A stretch of DNA of 64,000 bases from Alicycliphilus denitrificans K601. Lineage in GTDB: Bacteria; Pseudomonadota; Gammaproteobacteria; Burkholderiales; Burkholderiaceae_C. The position numbers and the translations under genes are program-made. The notes beneath the pieces were generated by a model. It worked only from the letters and a program-made list of their open reading frames with translations, did not search any database and was not told the DNA's origin. The stretch's first letter is position 1. Every line of letters begins with the position of its first letter. Positions 53,089 to 62,071 of this stretch are shown here, piece after piece. Location of the stretch: assembly GCF_000204645.1 (NCBI RefSeq), contig NC_015422.1, forward strand, positions 4,047,001-4,111,000, given 5' to 3'.

Positions 53089-54276
53089 ATGCCCGCACCG
53101 CACCCGAGGCTCGAGGAGCTCGCCCAGGACCTGCCGGAGATCACCGCCATCCGGCACCAGATCCACCGCCACCCGGAGCTGGCCTTCGAGGAGACGGCCA
53201 CGGCCGACCTGGTGGCGCGCAAGCTGCGCGAGTGGGGCTTCGAGGTCGCCACGGGCGTGGGCACGACGGGCGTCGTCGGCACGCTCAAGGCCGGCAGCGG
53301 CTCCAGGCGCATCGGCCTGCGCGCGGACATGGATGCGCTGGCCATCGAGGAAAGAACGGGCCTGCCCTATGCCAGCACCGTGCCCGGCAAGATGCACGCC
53401 TGCGGCCATGACGGCCATACCTCCATCCTGCTCGGGGCCGCCAGGTACCTGGCGCGCACGCGCCGCTTCTCGGGCACGCTGCACCTGTACTTCCAGCCCG
53501 CCGAGGAGCGAGGCTACGACAGTGGCGCCGAGCGCATGCTGGCCGATGGCTTGTTCGAGCGGTTTCCCTGCGACGCCGTGTTCGGCCTGCATAACCATCC
53601 GGGCGCCGAGGTGGGGTCGATCATGGCGCGCAAGGGCGCGTCCCAGCCTGCCACGGACAAGGTGAGCATCCGCGTCATCGGCAAGGGCGGCCACGTGGCG
53701 CGCCCGCACCTGACGGTGGACCCCTCCGTGGTGACCGCCAGCATCGTGATGGCGCTGCAGACCATCGTCTCGCGCAACGTGGATGCCACGCAGACCGCAG
53801 TGCTCTCGGTGTGCACGCTGCAGTCGGGCGGCTTCTACGGCGTGATCCCGGACGAGGCGCGCGTCGAGTTGAGCGTGCGCTGTTTCGACCCCGGGGTGCG
53901 CGACCTGTTGCGCGAGCGCATCGAGGCCACGGTGCATGGACAGGCGCAGAGCTATGGCGCGCGGGCCGAGATCGACTACCAGACGGGCTACCCCGCGCTG
54001 GTGAACACGGACCGCGAGGTGGATTTCGCTGTGGAAGTGGCCCGCGAACTGCTGGGCCCCGAGCGCGTGGATCCGGACTTCGGCTTGGTCACGGCGGGCG
54101 ACGATTTCTCCTTCATGCTGCAGCGGCGGCCCGGCTGCTACCTGCGCCTGGGCAATGGCCTGTTCAATGAGCCCTGCCATCCGGTGCACCACCCCCGGTA
54201 CGACTTCAACGACGACAACCTGCGCACCGGGGCGGCGTACTGGAGCCTGCTGGTGGAACGCTACCTCGTGGATTGA
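53089..54276 (+). CDS. M20 family amidohydrolase (hippurate/aminoacylase type)
   Basis: 395 residues. Metal-binding residues of the family are visible: Cys/His in MHACGHDGHTS, Glu in QPAEERG, His in GLHNHPGAE and late His in PCHPVHHPRYDF; the dimerisation domain is inserted in the middle (KVSIRVIGKGGHVARPH). It hydrolyses an N-acyl amino acid or a similar amide. It follows the truncated receptor gene by 13 bp, so the receptor was probably once its uptake partner. Confidence 0.92.
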   Translation: MPAPHPRLEELAQDLPEITAIRHQIHRHPELAFEETATADLVARKLREWGFEVATGVGTTGVVGTLKAGSGSRRIGLRADMDALAIEERTGLPYASTVPGKMHACGHDGHTSILLGAARYLARTRRFSGTLHLYFQPAEERGYDSGAERMLADGLFERFPCDAVFGLHNHPGAEVGSIMARKGASQPATDKVSIRVIGKGGHVARPHLTVDPSVVTASIVMALQTIVSRNVDATQTAVLSVCTLQSGGFYGVIPDEARVELSVRCFDPGVRDLLRERIEATVHGQAQSYGARAEIDYQTGYPALVNTDREVDFAVEVARELLGPERVDPDFGLVTAGDDFSFMLQRRPGCYLRLGNGLFNEPCHPVHHPRYDFNDDNLRTGAAYWSLLVERYLVD

Positions 54277-54277
54277 G

Positions 54278-54343
54278 TCTGCAATCCTATTGATAGCTGC
54301 CTGCGATTGCTGGACAAGCGTTGGCGGCACTTTCCATATGTAA
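54278..54343. repeat. short intergenic repeat, copy 6 (after the amidohydrolase)
   Basis: CCTATTGATAGCTGCCTGCG then ATTGCTGGACAAGCGTTGGCGGC. Same core and second half as the other copies. It separates two convergent units (amidohydrolase on +, Bug receptor on -) and could help end both transcripts. Confidence 0.55.
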
Positions 54344-54389
54344 ACCACCACACGCTGCACTGCACCCTCGGAGCCTCGGGGCGCATGCC

Positions 54390-55385
54390 TCACTCCGGCG
54401 CCACCCCCGCGGCCTGCGCGGCCTCGGCCCATTTCCGGTTCTCGGACGCGAGGAATTCCCTGAGCTGCCGCGGCGAGCTGCCGGATGGTTCGCTGCCCGT
54501 GGTGGCCGATGCCTTGATCACGTCGGGCCGTGCCTGGGCCTTGAGCGCGGCCTTGTTGAGCAGGTCCACCACCTGGGGCGGAGTGCCCGCCGGCGCCACG
54601 AGCGCCGTCCACGAAGCCACCTCGAAGCCGGGGTAGCCCTGCTCCGCGATGGTCGGCACCTGGGGCAGCTCCTTGTAGCGCGCCGTGCTGGAGACGGCCA
54701 GCACCTTCAGCTTGCCCTGGCGCACCTGCGGCAGCACCAGGCCGCCAGCGTCCATCATCACGTCGATCTGCCCGCCGATCAGGTCCGTCAGGGCTGCCGA
54801 CGAGCCCTTGTACGGCACATGCAGGATGTCCAGCCCCGCGGCCTTCTTGAGCAGCTCCATCGCCAGGTTCGCGGTGATGCCGCGCCCGCCCGAGCCGTAG
54901 TTGAGCTTGCCCGGGTTGGCCTTGGCGTACTGCACGAGCGCCGCCAGGCTGTTGAAGGGCGAGGCAGCGGGCACGACCAGATAGAGGCGGCCCACGCCGT
55001 TGAGCATGACCGGCTCGAAATCCTTGAGCGGGTCATAGCCCGGCTTGCTGTAGATCGCCGGGTTGATCGCCAGTTGGCCGGACGTTCCCAGCAGTAGCGT
55101 ATGGCCGTCCGGCGCGGCCTGCCTGACCTCCTGGGCGCCCAGGATGCCATTGGCGCCGGCCTTGTTCTCGACGTACACCGGCTTGCCCAGGATGTCCGAC
55201 AGCGCGATGGCGAGCGCCCGGGCGCTGCTGTCCACGGTCTGACCCGGTGGATAGCCCACGACGATGCGGATAGGCCTGGAAGGAAAGGCGTCACCCTGCG
55301 CGAGGGCCAGGGGCGCGCCCAGGGCAGCGGTGGCGGCCGTGCCGGCGTATTGCAGGAAGCGGCGGCGGGTGGTGAGCGAGGGCAT
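54390..55385 (-). CDS. Bug/TctC-family periplasmic solute receptor
   Basis: 331 residues. Leader TTRRRFLQYAGTAATAALGA is twin-Arg like; then RPIRIVVGYPPGQTVDSSAR, VYVENKAGANG, PDGHTLLLG and HVPYKGSSAALTDLIGG. GGAG precedes ATG 55385. Last gene of the minus-strand cluster that begins at 62935, after another Bug receptor (26 bp gap). Confidence 0.92.
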   Translation of the reverse strand: MPSLTTRRRFLQYAGTAATAALGAPLALAQGDAFPSRPIRIVVGYPPGQTVDSSARALAIALSDILGKPVYVENKAGANGILGAQEVRQAAPDGHTLLLGTSGQLAINPAIYSKPGYDPLKDFEPVMLNGVGRLYLVVPAASPFNSLAALVQYAKANPGKLNYGSGGRGITANLAMELLKKAAGLDILHVPYKGSSAALTDLIGGQIDVMMDAGGLVLPQVRQGKLKVLAVSSTARYKELPQVPTIAEQGYPGFEVASWTALVAPAGTPPQVVDLLNKAALKAQARPDVIKASATTGSEPSGSSPRQLREFLASENRKWAEAAQAAGVAPE

Positions 55386-55411
55386 GGAGTCTCCTGGAGG
55401 ATGGATAGGTG

Positions 55412-56371
55412 TCACTGGTCGGACTGCAGGCCTTCGCTGCGGACCACCTCGGCCCAGCGCGCCAGTTCTTCGGTGTAGAGCCTGTCGGCCTGCGCGGGCG
55501 AGCTGGGGGCCGCCTCCACGCCCAGCAGCGTGAACTGCTGGCGCAGCCGTTCGTCAGCCAGCGCGGCGTGCACGGCCCTGGACAGCGTGCCCACCACCTC
55601 CGGCGGCATGCCGGCGGGCCCGCCGATGCCGTACCAGCTCGTCACCTCGTAGCCCTTGACCGTTTCGGCGGCGGCCGGCACGCCGGGCGCCAGCGGCGTG
55701 CGCCGGGCCGTGGCCACTGCCAGCACATTCGCGCGTGAGGCGATGGGTGCCACCGCGGGCGGAGTGCCGAACTGCACGTCGAGCTGCCCGCCCACCAGCG
55801 CAGTGGCCGTCTCGCTGCCCCCCTTGTAAGGGATGTGCGCCATGCGCACGCCGGCGTCGCGCTGCAGCACCAGGGCAGCCAGGTGGGGCGTGGTGCCCAC
55901 GCCGCCGGCGCCGTAGTTGAGCTTGCCGGGCGCCTGGCGGGCGCGCGCCAGCAGATCGGCCAGCGTCCGGATGCCGGAGTCCTTGGGCACGGCGATCAGC
56001 AGCGGGCCGCGCGCCACCGTGCTGACCATGCTGAAGGCGGTCGCCGCGTCGTAGGACAGCGACTTGTACATGCTCGGCGAGATGGTGTTGGTGGACGTGA
56101 GCATCATCAGCGTGTAGCCGTCGGCCGGCGCGCGCGCCACGGTGCCCGCCGCCAGCGTGGTGCCCGCGCCCGGCCTGTTGTCCACGATCACGGTCTGGCC
56201 CAGGCTGCGGCCCATGGCATCGGCCAGCGCGCGGGCCACGTTGTCCGCGCCGCCGCCGGCGCCGAAGCCGACCACCAGCCTGATGGGCCGGTCGGGGTAG
56301 GCCGCCTGCGCGGCCATGGGGATGCTGGCCAGCGCCACGGCGGCCAACAGGGTTGCATGCAAGCGTTTCAT
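55412..56371 (-). CDS. Bug/TctC-family periplasmic solute receptor
   Basis: 319 residues. Signal peptide LHATLLAAVALASIPMAAQA, then RPIRLVVGFGAGGGADNVAR, VIVDNRPGAGTTLAAG, ADGYTLMMLTST and HIPYKGGSETATALVGG. Its ATG overlaps the stop of the MmgE/PrpD gene (ATGA), so the two are co-translated. AAGGAG lies upstream. Confidence 0.92.
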   Translation of the reverse strand: MKRLHATLLAAVALASIPMAAQAAYPDRPIRLVVGFGAGGGADNVARALADAMGRSLGQTVIVDNRPGAGTTLAAGTVARAPADGYTLMMLTSTNTISPSMYKSLSYDAATAFSMVSTVARGPLLIAVPKDSGIRTLADLLARARQAPGKLNYGAGGVGTTPHLAALVLQRDAGVRMAHIPYKGGSETATALVGGQLDVQFGTPPAVAPIASRANVLAVATARRTPLAPGVPAAAETVKGYEVTSWYGIGGPAGMPPEVVGTLSRAVHAALADERLRQQFTLLGVEAAPSSPAQADRLYTEELARWAEVVRSEGLQSDQ

Positions 56372-57801
56372 GGGTTCGTCTCTCCTTGATGTGATTCCTG
56401 TACCGGGTGCAGCGCGTCCAGCGCCTGCGCCCATGCCTGTACGCGCATGCCGGGCAGCGCCTCGCAATGGCGCAGCAGGCGTAGCCCGGCCTGGCCGTCC
56501 GGCTGGGCGCCGCCCCAGTGCAGGCAGTCGCCCAGCTTGGCCACGAACTGGGGCTCGTCCAGCGGGCGCTGGGCCGAGCCGCGCAGCAGTTCCACGCGCT
56601 GCGCCAGCCGGCGTCCGTCGCGCAGCAGCAGCCGCACCTCTGCCATGCGCGCTCCGATGTCGCCCGTTTCTTCCTGCCAGTGCACGCGGTCGAAGAAGCG
56701 CTGGATCTGCGGGCGGCGCACCGCCGTATCCGTGAAACTGGCGAGCCGCACCGCGCCGTCCTCGGCGGCCGCAGCCATCGCATAGGGCAGGCTGAATTTG
56801 CCCTGCAGCCCGTTGGCCGGCCGCGGGTGCACCAGCGGCACGAAGGCGCCCGGGCTGCCGAGCACGTCCACACGCGCGATGTCCTGCAGCCGCAGGTCGT
56901 GCGCGGCGCGCAGATCCAGCATGGCGTCGATGGCGCGGTGCGTCGCGTAGCACATGGGGTATTGCTTGATGTCCAGCCCGCTGCGCTCGATCTCCAGCGG
57001 CGCCTCGCCGAGCCGGGCCAGCCAGGCGTCGGCGGATGCGCCGTCTGCGTAAGTGCGCAGGTAGCCATGAGGGCCGTCGATGGCATGCGCCCCGGCCTCG
57101 AACCCGGCGGCCGCCAGCAGCGCCGCGCGCACCGCCGCGCCGCCGGCCTGCCCGGCCTGGAAGCACTTGGCCTGCGTGCCCACGTTCTCGCGCGAGCCGG
57201 CCGCCTGCGCCACGGCCAGGCCCAGCGCGTGCGCGATCTGGCCAGCGTCGAGCCGCAGCAGATAGGCGCAGGCCGCGGTGGCGCCCAGCACGCCGATGCT
57301 GGCGGTGGAGTGCCAGCCCGCGGCGTAGTGCTCCGGTGCGAAGGCACGCGACAGCTTGACCAGCACCTCCAGTCCCACCACGTAGGAGGCATGCAGGCGC
57401 TCGCCGTCCAGGCCGCGCGCCTGCGCCAGTGCCAGCAGAGCCGGCCACAGCACGACGCTCGGATGGCCGCGCTGCGCCACGTTCACGTCGTCGTAGTCCA
57501 GCACATGGCCGGCCACACCGTTGAACCAGGCGGCGGTTTCTGCTGCCGCCCAGGCGCCGCGCCCCCACAGCCGGGCCCGGCCGGGGCCACCGTCGTCATG
57601 GAGCAGGCCGCCGCCGTGCAGGTAGCGCAGCGCCGCATGGACTGCGGGCTCTCCCTGTCCGGCGAATGCGACGGCATAGGTGTCCGCCAGCGTGCGGGCG
57701 CAAATGTCCCGGTGCGCCGGTTCTAGGGTGCTGGCGTCGAACGTGGTGGCGAACCGGGCGATGCGCTGCGCCACCGATGGGGCGTTGGATGCGGACGGCA
57801 C
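56368..57801 (-). CDS. MmgE/PrpD family protein
   Basis: 477 residues, second MmgE/PrpD member of the window. Landmarks: LADTYAVAFAGQGEPAVHAA, GHVLDYDDVNVAQRGHPSVV, GWHSTASIGVLGATAACAYL, AGSRENVGTQAKCFQAGQAG and KQYPMCYATHRAIDAML. GTG start with AAGGG upstream, four bases after the PrpF-like stop. In this cluster it may act as a dehydratase, decarboxylase or isomerase on a C5-C7 di- or tricarboxylate. Confidence 0.83.
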   Translation of the reverse strand: MPSASNAPSVAQRIARFATTFDASTLEPAHRDICARTLADTYAVAFAGQGEPAVHAALRYLHGGGLLHDDGGPGRARLWGRGAWAAAETAAWFNGVAGHVLDYDDVNVAQRGHPSVVLWPALLALAQARGLDGERLHASYVVGLEVLVKLSRAFAPEHYAAGWHSTASIGVLGATAACAYLLRLDAGQIAHALGLAVAQAAGSRENVGTQAKCFQAGQAGGAAVRAALLAAAGFEAGAHAIDGPHGYLRTYADGASADAWLARLGEAPLEIERSGLDIKQYPMCYATHRAIDAMLDLRAAHDLRLQDIARVDVLGSPGAFVPLVHPRPANGLQGKFSLPYAMAAAAEDGAVRLASFTDTAVRRPQIQRFFDRVHWQEETGDIGARMAEVRLLLRDGRRLAQRVELLRGSAQRPLDEPQFVAKLGDCLHWGGAQPDGQAGLRLLRHCEALPGMRVQAWAQALDALHPVQESHQGETNP

Positions 57802-57805
57802 GGCC

Positions 57806-58984
57806 TTACCCTTCGAGCACGCTGCGCGGCACCCAGGCCACACCGTCCATGAGTCGGCGGGCGGTTCGTGCGAAACCCAGGGCTTCGAACACCAGCGGCT
57901 CGTCGGCCCGGGCATGGCCCTGCACTTCGACGCGCATGGCCCCCAGCGGATGGCCGATGTGCAGGCTCGCGGGCGCGACGCGCTCCCCTTCGGGTCGGGT
58001 CGCCTGCTGCACGACCGAGCCCGCGACGCTGGCGCAGGCCGATGTGCAAATCGCGCCCGTGCCGGCCATGCTTTCGTGGCAGCGGCCATAGAAGACCAGG
58101 CGCGCGCGCAGGTCCATGGCCTCTGCGGGCACGGTGCGGCCCTGCGCATCGGCATAGCCGGCCGGCGGCGCCACCAGCACCACCAGCGGCAGCGCGGGCG
58201 AGGCGGTATCCGCCTCCCGCCAGCCGCCGCACAGGCCCAGCAGCGCGGCGGCGCGGGCGCGCAGCTCCTTCAGGGTGGCCAGCAGGGGTGCGTTGGCGTC
58301 GATCTGGTCGGGCAGTTCGCTGCCCGACAGGCCCAGCGCCTGGGCGGCCACGAAGACGCAGGGGTTGCCCACGTCGCACAGGCTGGTGTCGAAGGCGCGA
58401 CCGTCCGACAGCGTGATGCGGTCCTGCGCGCGTCCGGTGGGCATGCCGCGCCCGGTCTTGGCGCCCACGGTGCCGCGGTAGTCCATGAAGATGCGCGCGC
58501 CGGTGCCAGGCACGCCGGGGATCGCGAAATCGCCGGCCACGCGCGCCCCGCCATCGGCCACCGGCACGTGGGCCACCAGCAGCTTGCCGGTGTTGGTGTT
58601 GTGGATGCGTACGGGCGTGTCGGCCCCCCGGGCGTCGACCAGGCCGGCATCGATGGCGAACGGCCCGACACCGGCGGAGATGTTGCCGCAGTTGCTGGTG
58701 TAGACCACCCGCCCCTGGCCCGGCGGCACGATACCGTAGGTGTAGTCCACGTCCGCCTGCGGATGCGTCGGCGGGCCTACGATGGCCAGCTTGGCCGTGA
58801 CCAGCCGGGAGCCGCCCAGGCCGTCGATCTGCAGCAGGTCCTGCGCGCCGAGCACGGCCATCAGCAGGCGGTCGCGCTGCGCGCCGGGCGGCGGCAGGTC
58901 CGCAGCCTTGAAGTAGATGCCCTTGCTGGTGCCGCCGCGCAGGATGGCGCAGGGCACGCCGATTTGTTCATTCGATGTCTGCAT
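57806..58984 (-). CDS. PrpF-family isomerase (3-methylitaconate or 4-oxalomesaconate type)
   Basis: 392 residues of the PrpF/Mii diaminopimelate-epimerase-like fold. Landmarks: VPCAILRGGTSKGIYFKAAD, DGLGGSRLVTAKLAIV, TSNCGNISAGVGPFAIDAGL, HNTNTGKLLVAHVPV, FMDYRGTVGAKTGRGMPTG and DVGNPCVFVAAQALGL. Such enzymes move a C=C bond in unsaturated di- and tricarboxylates (methylitaconate isomerase, aconitate isomerase, oxalomesaconate tautomerase). ATG 58984 has GGAG 6 bases upstream; ATG 58996 is less likely. Acting with the LeuCD-like pair and the lyase upstream is the main hint to function. Confidence 0.82.
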   Translation of the reverse strand: MQTSNEQIGVPCAILRGGTSKGIYFKAADLPPPGAQRDRLLMAVLGAQDLLQIDGLGGSRLVTAKLAIVGPPTHPQADVDYTYGIVPPGQGRVVYTSNCGNISAGVGPFAIDAGLVDARGADTPVRIHNTNTGKLLVAHVPVADGGARVAGDFAIPGVPGTGARIFMDYRGTVGAKTGRGMPTGRAQDRITLSDGRAFDTSLCDVGNPCVFVAAQALGLSGSELPDQIDANAPLLATLKELRARAAALLGLCGGWREADTASPALPLVVLVAPPAGYADAQGRTVPAEAMDLRARLVFYGRCHESMAGTGAICTSACASVAGSVVQQATRPEGERVAPASLHIGHPLGAMRVEVQGHARADEPLVFEALGFARTARRLMDGVAWVPRSVLEG

Positions 58985-58995
58985 GTTTCGCTCCA

Positions 58996-60015
58996 TCAGT
59001 CTTCGAGGGGAAAGCGCTTCACCAGCGCGCCCAGCCGCGCGTCGTCGTCGCGCACCATCGCGGTGAAGGCCGCCGGGCTGGTGAAGGCCGGTTCGGCCCC
59101 GGCCGTCGCCAGCGCCTCGCGCACATGCGGGTCCTTGCCGGCCTCGCGTACGGCATCGGCGATGGCCTGGGCCACCGCCGGGGGCGTGCCCTGGGGCGCG
59201 AACATGCCGTACCAGGTGACCGAATACGAATCGGCCCAGCCCGCCTCCATGCTCGTGGGCACTTCGGGCAGGGCATGGGCGCGGTCGCGGCCGTTGGTTA
59301 CCAGGACGCGCAGGCGCCCGCTCTTGTGCAGCGGTATGGCCGCGGTGATGCCGGTGAAGGCCATGGTCAGGTTGCCCGAGACCAGGTCGCCCACGATGGG
59401 GGCGGTGCCCCTGTAGTTCACGACGGCCAGATTCGGCAACTGGTAATCTGCCGCGAACTTCTGGGCACGCACCTTGGAACTGTTCTCGCCGCTGCCCGCG
59501 TTGCAGGGCTTGCTGCGGCAATACGCGACCAGATCGGGCAGGGTCTTGAACGGCAGCGTGGCCGTCACCACGATCGCGGTCGGCGAGGTGGCCACGGCCG
59601 TCACCGGCGTGAGCCGCGCCACCGGGTCGATGCCCTTGAGGCTGCGCTGGTACTTCATGAGCAGGATCGAAGGCACCTGGAACAGCAGTGTGTAGCCGTC
59701 CGGCGCTGCCTCGATGACGCGGCGCGTGCCGATCAGGCCGTCGGCGCCGCCCAGGTTCTCCACCAGCACCGGCTGCTTCCACAGCACGGCCAGGCGGCTG
59801 GCCACGGCGCGCGCCGTGGCGTCGGTGCCGCCGCCGGGGTTGTAGGGCACGACCAGCGTCACGGGGCGGGTGGGCGCCCACGCGGCCGCAGGAGCAGCCC
59901 GGGCCGCACCGAAGAGGCTGGCGGCTGCCAGCAGGGCCAGCGATGCGCGGCCGGGGCGGCGCACGTGGATGGGGGATCGTCTCGTCGTGGTTGTCATGGC
60001 GTGTGGTTGGTGCAT
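58996..60015 (-). CDS. Bug/TctC-family periplasmic solute receptor
   Basis: 339 residues from ATG 60015 (or 333 from 59997). Long positive N-terminus (TTTTRRSPIHVRRPGR) before LALLAAASLFGAARAAPAAA; then RPVTLVVPYNPGGGTDATAR, VLVENLGGADGLIGTRR, PDGYTLLFQVPS and VVNYRGTAPIVGDLVSGNLT. It lies inside the operon between the LeuD-like and PrpF-like genes, tying uptake to the pathway. Confidence 0.9.
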   Translation of the reverse strand: MHQPHAMTTTTRRSPIHVRRPGRASLALLAAASLFGAARAAPAAAWAPTRPVTLVVPYNPGGGTDATARAVASRLAVLWKQPVLVENLGGADGLIGTRRVIEAAPDGYTLLFQVPSILLMKYQRSLKGIDPVARLTPVTAVATSPTAIVVTATLPFKTLPDLVAYCRSKPCNAGSGENSSKVRAQKFAADYQLPNLAVVNYRGTAPIVGDLVSGNLTMAFTGITAAIPLHKSGRLRVLVTNGRDRAHALPEVPTSMEAGWADSYSVTWYGMFAPQGTPPAVAQAIADAVREAGKDPHVREALATAGAEPAFTSPAAFTAMVRDDDARLGALVKRFPLED

Positions 60016-60019
60016 GGGT

Positions 60020-60652
60020 TCAGGCTTCGGTGGTTGCGCCGGGGGCGGGCCGCCAGATCCAGGGGCGTGCGGTGCGGTCGCGAGCCTGCCAGGCGTCGAT
60101 GTTTTCGTGCAACTGCAGCGTGCGGCCGATGTCGTCCAGGCCTTCCAGCAGCGCCGTGCGGCGCAGCGGGTCGACCTCGAAGGCCAGGGCGGTGCCATCG
60201 GGCAGCAGGATGCGCTGGGCGCGCAGGTCCATCTCCCAGGCAGCCTGCGGCGTGCAGGCTGCACGCGCGCGCGCCAGTGCGTCGGCGGGCAGGCGCACTG
60301 GCAGCACGCCGTTCTGAAAGCAGTTGGCGTGGAAGATGTCGCCGAAGCTCTCGGCGACCACGCAGCGGATGCCGCGCGCCAGCAGGGCCCACACGGCGCC
60401 TTCGCGCGAAGAGCCGCAACCGAAGTTGCGGCCGGCCACCAGGATGGGCGCTTCGCGCCATGGCGCCTGGTTCAGCACGAAGTCCGGGTTCTCGCTGCCG
60501 TCGCCGCGGTAGCGCAGCGACTCGAAGGCCCAGGGGCCGAGCTCGTGGCGCTGCAGGCTGGTCAGCCGCTCGATGCGGATGATGAGGTCGGTGTCGACGT
60601 TGTCGATCGGCAGCGGCGCCGCAGCGCCGCGCAGGATGGTGAAGGGCTGCAT
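60020..60652 (-). CDS. LeuD/aconitase swivel-domain family, small dehydratase subunit
   Basis: 210 residues. Family motifs: PIDNVDTDLIIRIERL, ILVAGRNFGCGSSREGAVWA, ARGIRCVVAESFGDIF and NCFQNGVLPVRL. In leucine synthesis this is the small subunit of isopropylmalate isomerase, but leuA and leuB are absent here. With the large subunit two bases away and a dimethylmalate/methylisocitrate lyase-like gene next, it is a candidate small subunit of a different hydratase (2,3-dimethylmalate dehydratase DmdB-like). Confidence 0.88.
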   Translation of the reverse strand: MQPFTILRGAAAPLPIDNVDTDLIIRIERLTSLQRHELGPWAFESLRYRGDGSENPDFVLNQAPWREAPILVAGRNFGCGSSREGAVWALLARGIRCVVAESFGDIFHANCFQNGVLPVRLPADALARARAACTPQAAWEMDLRAQRILLPDGTALAFEVDPLRRTALLEGLDDIGRTLQLHENIDAWQARDRTARPWIWRPAPGATTEA

Positions 60653-60654
60653 GC

Positions 60655-62064
60655 TCACAGGCTCCGTGGATCGGCGATGGCGCCCGCCAGCGCGGCGGCC
60701 ACGGCGCTGGCCGGGCTGGCCAGGTGCGTGCGCGCGCCGGGCCCCTGGCGGCCGACGAAGTTGCGGTTGGAGGTGGAAACCACGCGCTCGCCCGGCGCGG
60801 CCTGCTCGCCATTGGCGGCCACGCACATGCTGCAGCCGGGCTCGCGCCATGCGAAGCCTGCGGCTCGGAAGGCTTCGTGCAGGCCTTCGCGCTCCGCGGC
60901 GCGCTTGACGTTCTCCGAGCCCGGCACCACCCAGGCCTGCACATGCGGCGCGACGCGCCGCCCGCGCAGCAGCCCCGCCGCCTCGCGCAGATCCGACAGG
61001 CGCGAGTTGGTGCATGAGCCGATGAACACGCGGTCGATGCGCGTGCCCTGCAGCGGCGCGCCCGCCTTCAGGCCCATGTAGGCGAGCGCTGCCTGCCAGG
61101 CCTGGCGCTGCGCCGGGCTGGCGGCGTCGGCCGGGTCGGGAACGCGCGTGTCGACGGCCATCGCATGCTCGGGGCTGGTGCCCCAGGTCAGCGTGGGCGC
61201 CACGGCGGCGGCGTTGACGTGCCACTCCTGCTCGTAGCGGGCACCGGGGTCGCTGGGCAGCGTGCGCCAGTGGGCCAGGGCCTGCGCGAAGGCGTCCCCC
61301 TGCGGCGCGAAGGGCCGGCCGCGCAGATAGGCCTCGGTCTTCACGTCGGGGGCGACCATGCCGATGCGCGCGCCGAGCTCGATCGACAGGTTGCACAGCG
61401 TCATGCGCTGCTCGACCTCCATGGCCTCGACGGCCGCGCCCGCGTATTCCACCGCGAAGCCGTTGCCGGCGTTGGCGCCGAGCCAGCCGATCAGGGCCAG
61501 GGCCAGATCCTTGGCGCCCACGCCAGGGCCGGGCAGCCCGTCGAGCAGTACGCGCATGGTGCGCGGGCGGCGCAGCACCAGCGTCTGACTGGCCAGCACG
61601 TGCGTCACTTCGGACGAGCCCACGCCGAAGGCGATGGCGCCCAGCGCGCCATTGGTGCAGGTGTGGCTGTCGCCGCAGACCAGCGTCATGCCCGGCTGGA
61701 CGATGCCCAGCTCGGGCCCCATCACGTGCACGATGCCCTGGCCGGGCTCGCCGAGGTCGAACATGCGGATGCCCGCCTGCCGCGTCAGCAGCTTCAGGCC
61801 CTGGTACAGGCGCGCGCCGCCGGCGAAGGTCTCGCCGGTACGGTCCGGCGCGCTGGAGACGGCGTGATCGGGCGTGGCGAAGGCCAGCCCCGGGTTGCGC
61901 ACGGGCAGGCCGCGCTCGGCCAGCTGGCGCAGCCCGGCCGTTCCCGACAGGTCGTGCAGCAGGTGGCGGTCGATGTGCAGCAGGTCCCAGCCGTCGGCCA
62001 GGGACTGCACCACATGGGCGTCCCAGACCTTGTCGAACAGCGTGCGTGGATGGGGCGTGTCCAT
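60655..62064 (-). CDS. LeuC/aconitase family, large dehydratase subunit
   Basis: 469 residues. [4Fe-4S] cluster Cys in VCGDSHTCTNGALGAI-like region for substrate, GSCTNSRLSDLREAA and PGCSMCVAANGEQ. N-terminus TLFDKVWDAHVVQSL is typical of LeuC-like enzymes. GAGG precedes ATG 62064. The leuCD-like pair is not with leucine genes; the operon points to hydration of a methylated maleate or related acid. A true second isopropylmalate isomerase is the fallback. Confidence 0.9.
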   Translation of the reverse strand: MDTPHPRTLFDKVWDAHVVQSLADGWDLLHIDRHLLHDLSGTAGLRQLAERGLPVRNPGLAFATPDHAVSSAPDRTGETFAGGARLYQGLKLLTRQAGIRMFDLGEPGQGIVHVMGPELGIVQPGMTLVCGDSHTCTNGALGAIAFGVGSSEVTHVLASQTLVLRRPRTMRVLLDGLPGPGVGAKDLALALIGWLGANAGNGFAVEYAGAAVEAMEVEQRMTLCNLSIELGARIGMVAPDVKTEAYLRGRPFAPQGDAFAQALAHWRTLPSDPGARYEQEWHVNAAAVAPTLTWGTSPEHAMAVDTRVPDPADAASPAQRQAWQAALAYMGLKAGAPLQGTRIDRVFIGSCTNSRLSDLREAAGLLRGRRVAPHVQAWVVPGSENVKRAAEREGLHEAFRAAGFAWREPGCSMCVAANGEQAAPGERVVSTSNRNFVGRQGPGARTHLASPASAVAAALAGAIADPRSL

Positions 62065-62071
62065 GCCGTCC

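Noticed and set aside
60020..62064. Housekeeping leuC/leuD for leucine synthesis
   Set aside because: leuA and leuB are absent, and the pair lies inside a catabolic operon with a C-C lyase, PrpF-like isomerase and Bug receptors under a GntR regulator.
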